NCBI RefSeq assembly: GCF_022965805.1 | Contig: NC_133102.1 | Span: forward strand, 4,658,885-4,722,884 | Direction: 5' to 3' | Source: Primulina eburnea | Taxonomy: Eukaryota; Streptophyta; Magnoliopsida; Lamiales; Gesneriaceae | DNA: 64,000 nt | In this document: piece by piece, positions 55,319-64,000 of the stretch | Layout of the letters: each line of letters opens with the position of its first letter | Position numbering within the stretch: position 1 is the stretch's first letter | Program-made: the position numbers and the translations under genes | Notes under the pieces: generated by a model | What the model was told of the DNA's origin: nothing | Databases searched by the model: none | The model's input: the letters and a program-made list of their open reading frames with translations, nothing else

Positions 55319-56825
55319 CTATGCCAAGAGAATATTAATCATAATGATCAAGCCTCCTATTCCAGGACCCATTTGTGGATCAAAGGTCAATCTTTGTTAA
55401 CAAAACACTAACGTTCTAGACGTGAGTAAAAGTATAAAATGAAATGTCATCCACTAACATTTGATATCAATTTTTTTTATGTAATTCATATTAACGTGAA
55501 AAGACAAATATTATTTTCTTTTACAAACATTTGATCAAATATTTGGATATTTCTCTAAAGATAAGGTGAAATAAACCACGTTATATGACATAAAAATCAC
55601 ATTTTTTATGGTAAAAAATTCATTCATTTCGATTATTTCTCGGAAAAAAACGAAGAGAATAGAGGGTATGTTGAATTCTGTTGTCATACAGAATCGGAAA
55701 CCTTTATCTGATAGTAAAACAAAAAAAAATTCTCATCAGACTCCAGCTCAAGTACTAAATTCATCTGAAAGAAAGATCTCGAATTTAAGATAAAATATCG
55801 AGTCTGAGATGTAATTATAACAAATTTCTCACCGACTAAAACACAACAATAAACAAAAACATTTAGGGAAAGTTGCAGATGCGGAGCACGAAAGTCTCAC
55901 ATCCGCCGTGGGCCGAAGAAGAAAGCAATGTGATAAGGTGTACGTGTAGAAAAACTATTGGACAGGCTCAATCTGACCCAGTTGGAGGTTAGGTGCCTTT
56001 CCATTCTACCGTCAGCTTCGGCCAATGATAATATATATATATATATATATAGCTAATAATTGAAGGGAAACCCATTAATTATTTTTAATTTAATTAATAA
56101 TGAAACCATTTGATTATTATTGTATTTGTAATTTAAGTGGGTTTTGTGCCCGCGACTTTTCGGCTCCTTCAAGCAATACAACACACACCAAATTCATTCC
56201 TGCGAAGTTTTTATGTTTCGCGTCATGTAATCTGTTGTAAATTCAATCATTCCACGAATACCAAGTTCTGTAAGTTTTTGTTTGTTTTTTTTCCATTTCT
56301 TCTATGAGTATTGATTTATGTTTCTTGGGATATCATGTTTCATGGTTAATTTCTGGTTTGTGTTTCTGAAATTTGAGATGCTTTTGAGCTTTGACGCTGT
56401 TGTTTGTTTGTTTTTTTGTTCCCAAAAACCATTTCTTTAAATGACCTCAGTCTGCCACTGATCTCACCTCAATATGCAAGTGTGCCATGTAAAAATTAGA
56501 AGTTATTGATTAGCAAAAACTTTTTTTTTACTTGCAATAGAGACTTCCTCTATATTTTTAGTTGCAGATATGAAGCTCTCTGGCAATCTTATTGTGTCAT
56601 TATACTTTTTCTGTGACTTGTTTTTTTAAAGATTCTTGTCTTATTGCAATACTGTGGTAACTGCTGTTGTCGTTCGGGTAAAGATTTATTTCTGATTGTA
56701 TTATGAAATCGTTTATTTGAAGTGAATTGGGTTTTTTTTTTGTGGACATTTTTTTTTTTTTTGTCAAAATCGCAGTTGTTTTTGGGGGGGGTTGAGATTC
56801 TTCTGAGTCATCAATCAAGGTCCAA

Positions 56826-59800
56826 ATGGATCCAGACTCAAAAAAATCCAAATTCTCACCACCACCAAACTTAGGCAACTCGAAAGCGCCAGTTCCGTTG
56901 AATTCATCACTATTCCCAGATGAATTATTGGAAAAAGTAGTGTCATTCATTGATTCACACAAGGACAGGAGCTCGGTCTCCCTGGTGTGCAAGGACTGGT
57001 ATAATGCTGAACGTTGGACAAGATCAAAGCTCTTCATAGGCAACTGCTATTCAGTGTCTCCTGAAATTGTGGCAAGAAGGTTTCCAAGAATTAAGAGTGT
57101 TACCCTCAAAGGGAAGCCAAGATTTTCGGATTTCAACCTTTTGCCTAGAGATTGGGGCGCTGATGTGCATTCTTGGTTGGTAATGTTTGCCAAAGTTTAC
57201 CCCTTTTTGGAGGAATTGAGACTCAAGAGGATGGCTATAAATGATGAGAGCTTGGAGATTTTGGCGAAATCTTTTCCAGACTTCAAAGCTTTGTCTCTGT
57301 ATAGTTGCGATGGGTTCACTAACAAGGGGCTCAAAGCTATAGCCACCCATTGTAGGTAAGAATCTTTAGTGGTTTTTCTCGATAGTTTCGTTTATATTGT
57401 TAATGTGTCATATTAATTTCATACATGCTGTCTGGGTTGCAAAAGGTTTCTGGTTTCTTGGTGATTGAATTTTGTTATTTTCCCCTTATGTGTGTGGATT
57501 TAGCTTTTTGAATATTATAGACAAGATTTTCTTGGAAGAAAATTATATTCCCCTTTTTCTTTCCTTTTTTGGCTTTTGAAAATGCTCTGTCTGATACGAT
57601 TCTATCTTTAGAGTTACTTTCAGTTACCTTTCTGGTTTCCTCTTAATCTCGTTTGAGTTTCTCCTTTCGGTTAAGGTCTCAACTCTCGAAAGTTCTGATT
57701 ATTTTGTTAAGATTTCAATATAATCTATATAAATGGCACCTTTTTCTTCAAGAATGCTCCTAAAGTAACAGCCTTTTTGTTTGGAAATTAGTTTTTTAGT
57801 TGTGTTATATAGTTTTCATGTTGCACCAATTGATTGTGCTTAATGATATTTGTAGATTAGCTGAGATTATTTTAACGTGGTTATGCTGTCACATAGTGGG
57901 CTTAGGGCCTGAAAAAGTTGTGGGTTATGTATATGGTTGAGAAATAAATGAGTTAGCTTTGGGTAGGGCAATGGTGTTTCTGTGTGTTCCCCATCTCCTT
58001 TTTTGGTTTGTTTTTATTGTAACGAACAGAGATTTTAGTGGAAAAAATTTAAGTGCTGGTCCTTTTTTTTTGTCCTCTCGAAGCTTATTGGTGCTGCTTT
58101 CTTGATGTGACTACTGACCTGCTACATGGCAATGGCATTTAATGGAATAATATATATATATAATTATGCTCACTTTTATCCTCATAATACATCCATATTC
58201 ATTGGTCAATGGAGGCCATGTTTACTTTCTTTATTCATTTGGTGATTTGTGATGTAGAAATTGGTTCGGCTTATTAATCCTTGTGATTTGAAGACTATTT
58301 TTTTCAAAATTTGTGCCATGGTTTTGGAGATTCGATTGGTTTAGTCCGAACTTAGAACTTATGCTTTGGTCGAAGATGACTAGAATTGAGTTTATGTTTT
58401 GAATTTCAGAAGTTTTTGGGTCGCATTTAATAGCGAGTTTTGGTTTTGGAGATCCGCTAAAGCTCTGATTATTAACGTGAAGCTTTTGGAAGTTTTTCAA
58501 TGTCTGACCCGAATCAATTTGTTTCCCTTGCTTTCTCCATTGGCATCATATAAACATTATTAAAAAAGCACGTGATATTTGGACGAGCTAATAATTGCTG
58601 TAAATTAGTTCTACTAATAAGCTTTGGGATAATATTGCAATTATATATTGAAATCGAGGGGGATAAATTGCAAGATCTTGAAAAAAAAACCAGGATTTGG
58701 AGATCAAGCGGTGTAAAATATCATCGTTGCTTTACTTACTGCCCTCCTGATAATTTGAAGAAAACCAAATATTGACAATGTCAAGGATTCTAGCTTCTTG
58801 AATTGCTGCGTATTAGTTTCTTTGGCATTAAGCACCATGGCTTCCTAGATTTTAGTGTTTCTTGTGATTTATTTTTAACAATGCAAAAAACTTAACGCGA
58901 TCCTATTTGGCGTCCAGGAATTTGACAGAACTTGACATACAGGACATAGCAACTGATGACTTCAGCGGATATTGGCTAAGTTGTTTCCCTGAAAACTTCT
59001 CCTCGCTGGAAATATTAAATTTTGCATGTCTCAACAGTGAGATCGAATTTGATAAGCTCGAGAGACTTGTCAGTAGGTGCAGTTCATTAAGGGTTCTAAA
59101 AGTCAACGAGAGTATTAGTTTGGACCAACTGCAACGTCTGCTTGTGCTTGCTCCTCAGTTAAAAGAGCTCGGCACCGGTTCCTTTTTCCCAGAACTTACC
59201 CCTCGCCAGTACCAAGAAGTTGAAAGTGCATTTAGAAATGTTGGAAATCTTCAAACTCTATCGGGTTTATGGGACGTCACGGCCTCTTATCTCCCAGTTC
59301 TTTATGGAGCTTGTGCAAGTCTGAGTTTCTTGAACTTGAGCGATGCTGCCCTTCAGAGTGCTGCATTTGAAAAGCTTCTCGCTCACTGTCCCAACTTACG
59401 ACGTCTTTGGGTAAGAAATGGATATCCGAGAATACTTGAACTGATTATTAAGGGAGACCGTTAGCTTATTCCATGACTCTTGTTACCTAAATGAATTCTT
59501 TGGTTGTAGGTTGCCGATACAGTAGAGGACAAGGGGTTAGAGGCTGTTGGTTTAAGCTGTCCCTTGCTCGAAGAACTCCGAGTTTTCCCTTCAGATCCTT
59601 ACGACCAACATCAACGTCACGGAGTGACAGAGTTAGGTTTTGTAGCCGTGTCTCGTGGATGTCGCAAACTCCATTATGTCCTCTACTTCTGTCGGAGGAT
59701 GACTAATGCTGCTGTTGAGACCATAGTAAACAACTGCCCTGATTTTACCCACTTCCGTCTTTGCATAATGAATCCTGGCGAGCCAGATTACCTGACAAAC

Positions 59801-60301
59801 GAAGCTATGGACGAGGCCTTTGGTTCTGTGGTTAAAACTTGCACTAAACTCCAGCGGCTTTCAGTTTCGGGGCTTTTAACAGATCTGACCTTCGAGTATA
59901 TAGGTAAATATGCCAAGAATTTGGAGACCCTTTCCGTGGCTTTTGCGGGAAGCAGTGATCGTGGGATGCAGTGTGTTCTTGAAGGTTGCCCCAAGCTTAG
60001 AAAACTCGAGATAAGGGATTGCCCATTTGGAAATGCTGCTCTGCTTTCTGGGCTCGAGAGATATGAAATGATGAGGTCGTTGTGGATGTCAGCTTGTAAC
60101 GTGACTATGAAAGGGTGCAAGCTATTGGCAAGGGAGATGCCAAGGTTAAACGTTGAAGTGATAAAAGACGAGGAAAGTGACGGCTTCCAAGCCAACAAAG
60201 TTTACGTCTATCGTTCGGTAGCAGGTCCGAGAAGGGACGCCCGCCCTTTGTTCTTACTCTTTGATACCACCACACATGGCCAAAAAATCTTCGGTCAGTG
60301 A
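56826..60301 (+). CDS. TIR1/AFB-family auxin-receptor F-box protein
   Basis: Three coding exons (56826-57355, 58918-59410 and 59520-region, precisely 59510-60301) encode 604 aa, the usual TIR1/AFB architecture and intron positions. The protein is the F-box subunit of an SCF ubiquitin ligase; it binds auxin together with Aux/IAA repressors in the nucleus. The F-box is near residues 29-70 (FPDELLEKVVSFI...SLVCKDWY), followed by about 18 leucine-rich repeats. Pocket marks include FRLCI with Arg424 (TIR1 R403) and LSVSGLLTD with Ser459 (TIR1 S438). TIR1 His78 is replaced by Arg99 (KPRFSDFN), as in AFB4/5. A 28-residue Ser/Pro-rich N-terminal extension also recalls AFB4/5, whereas LERLVSRCSSLRVL and VEVI.DE...VYVYRSVAGPR fall between clades. 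It may belong to the AFB6 clade; phylogeny would decide. Confidence 0.93.
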
Positions 60302-60857
60302 CTGTTCTCTCTCTTTTAATGAAATGAAACGAAATTTCAAAACCAATGTGTCAGTAAGATGTAAATATGTCTTGAAATTCCTGATCTGATTATTCAAGAT
60401 TGCTGTTTGGCAGTTTTTGTACTAATTCGGGTTCCTAATTGTTGCAGGATATGCAACATGCCATTCAAGAACGTAAAAGAGGCCAGTATGCCAACTGATA
60501 CTTGAAACTTGTAAGCTCAGAATTTCAGAGAAGATATGAAGCGTTTGGCATGCATCTCCATCAGTCCCTATTTCACATTTCTTCCCATGTTGTAATTTTA
60601 GTATATTTGATCTGTTAAGATCTGAGAGAGATTGGTAAACTTGAAAACCAAGTAGTTGATTGCAATTGATTCTTGTCCGATTAAAGAGTATGTTGTTTGA
60701 CACAACCTTTGTTGATATTTTTGATAAAATGACATATTTAAATGACCCTTTTAAAAATAATATATGATAAATGTCGTTGATAGTATAGAGAGAGTTTTTA
60801 AACCCGGGTTGGAATTTGTTTCTCGTTTTAAATTTGATATAATATCACATCAGCTAC

Positions 60858-60861
<4 letters not shown>

Positions 60862-60909
<48 letters not shown>
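60862..60909. repeat. (TA)n microsatellite
   Basis: About 48 bases of TA dinucleotides, directly abutting dispersed repeat copy 7. Confidence 0.97.
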
Positions 60910-60910
<1 letters not shown>

Positions 60911-60911
<1 letters not shown>

Positions 60912-61087
60912 TCACTTGTGAGATGGTCTCACGATTTTTTTATCTGTGCGATAGGTCAACCATACCGATATTTACAATAAGAAGTAATACTCTTAGCATA
61001 AAAAATAATATTTTTTCATGGACGACCCAAATGAGAGATCTGTCTCACAAAATATGACTCGTAAAACCATCTCACACAAGTTTTTAC
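60911..61087 (-). repeat. Dispersed GTGAGAC-ended repeat, copy 7
   Basis: It runs from ATCACTTGTGAGATGGTCTC to ACCATCTCACACAAGTTTTT. The inverted core reads GGTCAACCATACCGATATTT, TACTCTTAGCATAAAAAATA and CATGGACGACCCAAATGAGA. This is a near-complete copy. Confidence 0.9.
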
Positions 61088-61363
61088 CATCATATATTGT
61101 CGTCGTCGTAATACAATTTAAAATCTAGTATGATGGATTGAAGTATAACAATAAAATATATCAAATGTAAAAAAATGAATTACATATGTTATTATACATT
61201 GAAAGATGTGAAATTCAGAAAATATTTATAGTATCTTTTATGCTAGGTAAATTTTTAATTTTTAAAAGAAGAATATATTAAGTTAAATTTTAACAGTGGA
61301 TTTTTTATAAAAAAATTTTTTTGACAAATTTGAACTATTGTTTAAATAATATAATTTTGGAGT

Positions 61364-61533
61364 GGGTCTCATGTGAGACCGTCTCACGGATCATAATCTA
61401 TGAGACGTATCAACCATATCCATATTCACAATAAAAAGTAATACTGTTAGCATAAAAAGTAATACTTTTTCATGGATGATCCAAATAAGAGATCCATCTC
61501 ACAAATACGATCCGTGAGACTGTCTCACAAGTG
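61364..61533 (-). repeat. Dispersed GTGAGAC-ended repeat, copy 8
   Basis: It runs from GTGGGTCTCATGTGAGACCG to CCGTGAGACTGTCTCACAAG. The core has CAATAAAAAGTAATACTGTT and CATAAAAAGTAATACTTTTT. It is the best-preserved copy and lies 280 bases from copy 7. Confidence 0.92.
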
Positions 61534-62603
61534 GTCTATTTACACACTTGTATCAGAACTGTTTTTTTGACTGCTAATTAATTTTTTTAAAAAAATTATA
61601 CAATATAATAAAAAAAAAGTGGGTTAGAGATGCAATTAACAGTACGAGGAGGTGAAATGTGCATTGCATATTGTTAGCTGGGAACCGGGAATATCGATGT
61701 AATTAATAAGATTATAGGGCTAAATGTGTACTTTACATGACTTGAGGGACCAAATTGATATAAATAAAAATATAAGGAGATCTTTAAATGGAATTAGCAC
61801 TATTTTCTAACGTTTTGATTAACCGACCGAACTGCTCCAATCGAATTGCACCGCATTTATATGCAATTTGGTTATTTTTTTTCCTAAGAACCGCAACGCC
61901 TAAACCACTTGTAGTTGTACTAATATTTGGTATATGATTATAATAATTTGTAAACAACATATTCAATTAAGAAAATGTCATTCATTATATCTCAATTCTC
62001 ATAAAAAAATTATTACTCCTACAAAAAAAACTCATATTCTTCTTAATCATTTTGCATATTTGTCTTTTATTAAAGTATTTATTTATTTTAACACAATATT
62101 TTATTTGAAGTTTAAAAGTAAAAAAAAATGCTAAAATAATGTAAATGTCGTTTTTGTTGTGAGTGTGTTGTGTTGTTAAATTATTAACTTAGTTTTGAAT
62201 CTTGATTAGTGTTTTATTTAGTTTTATATTTATATTATTTGAATTATATTTTATATTAGAAAAAATAAATTAAAATTTATGTTTTAATATTTTTCATTTA
62301 AAAAATCGTAAACCGATCGCAACCATCTGAAACAGTTCAAAAATCATAAGAATAATTTTACATAAAAAAAGCTACTTATTTTTTTAAAATATTAACTGAC
62401 GATATATGACAATTCAGTTTGAATTAAAAAAAAAGACCGCAAAATGGTACTGTGATGATCCATATTTCTTGCGAGACAATTACTTAAATGACCCTGACCT
62501 CTACCCCAAATGACGTTTAACTGAACCATGTTCCGAGGCTAGAGTCGTAAATCTAGTCGAATGGACATCCTGTTACAAACATAGGCCAAATCTTCAGGAT
62601 TCC

Positions 62604-62744
62604 ATGAATCTCTTTCTAACAACCTCTGAAGCCAAAACTTCAGCTCTCGCAGGAATCTTCAACCCAGCCGCGCCGGAAAGCAAGAACCATCTCACCGGAA
62701 AACGGGATCTCTTTGGAGCCCGTGAAAATATTCCCGATGGGTGA
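62604..62744 (+). other. Upstream ORF overlapping the ARM-gene start
   Basis: A 46-codon ORF begins at ATG 62604 and stops at TGA 62742-62744. That is five bases beyond the A of the main ATG (ATGGGTGA, 62737-62744) and in another frame. If transcribed, scanning ribosomes using it would bypass the main start. Confidence 0.4.
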
Positions 62745-64000
62745 AGAAAATAGTCTCCCCGAAACATCCACTGAAAGGAGAAGACTGCTGCAAGCAATTG
62801 AGTCGATCTCTTCCTTGATTGCACTCTCACATTCAACCAAAGTGTTTGCTTCAAAATGGATGTCCATAAGAAACAAGATGGAAGAGCTTTTATCCATACT
62901 CTCGAACGTCGAAAATTGTGAATCAAATGATAACTTTTCACTCTGTATCACGGTAGAGTCGATTTCAGCCACCATTGGTGAATGTAGTGGTCTTTTAAAG
63001 CGCTGTATGGAACTTTCGTACTGTGGGAAGCTTTACATGCAAAGCGATCTTGATATTGTATCTGCTAAATTAGATAGCCAAGTGAAGACTCTTTCTGATA
63101 TATATGCTCTGGGATTGGTGACGCAGCGCTATGCTATTGTAGTTTTGAAGCCTGCGCCTTCGGCTTCTAAAGAGGAGATAAGGTTTTATGTCCACGATAT
63201 ATCATCCAGGATAAAGATCGGAAGCACTATTATGAAGAAACAAGCCCTTGTGGAGTTCAACGAAGCCATTCAAGAAGATGAGAGATATGTAAATATTGCT
63301 GTGGAACTCGAGAGTTTTGTCAATTTTTTGGTTCGTTTTCTTGATTCTCAAGAGAGTGAAATTCGAGAGGCAGCAGCAAAGGCGGTGTGCCTGATTGCGG
63401 TTTTTCAGTCATACAAAAGTGTGTTGATTGATGCAGGGGTAATTGCTCCATTGATTCGAGTTCTGGAGTCGGGAAATGAATCGAGTCAAGAATTTGCAGC
63501 AAGGTGTTTGATAAAGGTCACGGAGAATTCTGATAATGCGTGGTCTGTTTCTGCTCATGGTGGGGTGTCAGCCCTGTTGAAAATCTGTGGCAAGAATGGT
63601 GAAAATGGGGGAGAATTGGCAAATTTGGCTTGTCGGGTGTTGAAAAATCTTGTTGGGATTGAAGAGATCAAGAGGTTTATGGTTGAGGAAGGGGTGATTT
63701 CTTTGTTCCTTAAGCTTGTAAGGTCCAAAGATGAAAGTATGCAGATAGCTTCACTTGATTTCTTGCAGACCATGGCTTACTCGGATGCATCGATCAGAGA
63801 AATGACCGTTGAAGAAGGTGGAATTCGCGTATTAGTGCGTCTTTTGGATCCCAAATCATCATTTTCAACCAAGACAAGAGAGATGGCATTCAAAGGAATC
63901 GTGAATTTATGCTTTGGATCGGATACATCTCTGTATGTGTTGATGAATTCTTGTTTTACAGATCACGTACTTTACTTTCTTCGATTTGGGGAGATCTCAG
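62737..64000 (+). CDS. Armadillo-repeat protein, 5' part (partial)
   Basis: An uninterrupted frame of 421 codons runs off the right edge with no intron. The start MGEENSLPETS is the first ATG in frame. Residues 1-190 are helical with a family-like SYCGKLYMQSDLDIVSAKLDS... segment (kept here as short marks CGKLYMQSDLD and VSAKLD). From about residue 197 there are armadillo repeats: NFLVRFLDSQESEIREAAA, VIAPLIRVLESGN, GGVSALLKICG, EGVISLFLKLVRS and GGIRVLVRLLD. The pattern matches the single-exon plant ARM-repeat family related to vacuolar protein 8-like proteins. The exact function is unknown. The downstream part and stop codon are outside the window. Confidence 0.88.
   Translation, partial: MGEENSLPETSTERRRLLQAIESISSLIALSHSTKVFASKWMSIRNKMEELLSILSNVENCESNDNFSLCITVESISATIGECSGLLKRCMELSYCGKLYMQSDLDIVSAKLDSQVKTLSDIYALGLVTQRYAIVVLKPAPSASKEEIRFYVHDISSRIKIGSTIMKKQALVEFNEAIQEDERYVNIAVELESFVNFLVRFLDSQESEIREAAAKAVCLIAVFQSYKSVLIDAGVIAPLIRVLESGNESSQEFAARCLIKVTENSDNAWSVSAHGGVSALLKICGKNGENGGELANLACRVLKNLVGIEEIKRFMVEEGVISLFLKLVRSKDESMQIASLDFLQTMAYSDASIREMTVEEGGIRVLVRLLDPKSSFSTKTREMAFKGIVNLCFGSDTSLYVLMNSCFTDHVLYFLRFGEIS

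Larger units (their letters stand above)
49855..56825. other. Repeat-rich intergenic region between the endonuclease and AFB genes
   Basis: I see no credible gene in this 7-kb gap. It holds a CA microsatellite (49922-49954), a long AT microsatellite (50259-50337), a 21-bp triple repeat, a MITE (50906-51195), a tandem duplication (51536-53955), three GTGAGAC repeats and a short AT tract (56029-56049). The last 600 bases, pyrimidine-rich with long T runs, probably include the AFB leader. Confidence 0.5.
60302..62736. other. Intergenic region between the AFB and ARM-repeat genes
   Basis: The first 400 bases are the AFB 3' flank. The rest is AT-rich with an AT microsatellite (60862-60909), two GTGAGAC repeats in the same orientation (60911-61087 and 61364-61533) and the leader of the next gene from about 62500. 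No other gene is recognised. Confidence 0.5.

Noticed and set aside
1..64000. CRISPR arrays, bacterial operons or phage-like defence systems
   Set aside because: Gene structure and content are those of a plant nuclear genome; no regular short repeats with spacers occur.

Overview
The window is nuclear DNA from a eudicot plant. Every recognised gene is split by GT-AG or rare GC-AG introns, the intergenic DNA is AT-rich and full of transposons, and the proteins are plant-specific or plant-type: a TIR1/AFB auxin receptor, CPL1, plant WAPL, plant alternative NAD(P)H dehydrogenase and S1-type nuclease. The abundant dispersed repeat with GTGAGACGGTCTCAC ends is, from memory, typical of asterids such as Lamiales. 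I cannot name the species.

Layout: (1) 360-1297 minus, first coding exon of a WAPL cohesin-release factor that runs off the left edge. (2) 1741-4210, a CGGTT-rich transposon-like repeat split by a probable solo LTR holding three GC-rich palindromes. (3) 7033-28254 plus, a complete 18-exon CPL1-type RNA polymerase II CTD phosphatase. It is swollen to 21 kb by an intact L1-type LINE in intron 9, and by a decayed RNase H-type LINE with a nested Copia element in intron 12. (4) 30485-35322 plus, a 12-exon TRAPPC13 gene with a 15-nt microexon. (5) 37806-40512 plus, a 5-exon AIRP2-like RING E3 ligase. (6) 41000-43663 minus, an 8-exon mitochondrial alternative NAD(P)H dehydrogenase (NDA type), tail-to-tail with the E3 gene. 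(7) 47133-49854 minus, a 9-exon S1/P1-type endonuclease with a hAT-like MITE in intron 2. (8) 49855-56825, a repeat-rich gap with a second MITE of the same family, AT microsatellites and a roughly 1.2-kb tandem duplication. (9) 56826-60301 plus, a 3-exon TIR1/AFB auxin-receptor F-box gene. (10) 62737-64000 plus, the open 5' part of an armadillo-repeat gene.

The genes are ordinary single-copy plant loci and show no sign of acting as a cluster. They cover cohesin dynamics, transcription control, vesicle tethering, ubiquitination, respiration, nucleic-acid breakdown and auxin perception. I found no previously undescribed multi-gene system. The best leads are the eight-copy palindromic repeat family confined to intergenic DNA, the intact LINE with an ATGA overlap between its two ORFs, the antisense orientation of all TE insertions in CPL1, two GC-AG introns, and an AFB receptor with an AFB4/5-like arginine in the auxin pocket and no recognisable miR393 site. 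Exon boundaries were placed by eye from splice signals, reading-frame continuity and remembered homologues. Exon lengths sum to clean reading frames for every complete gene.
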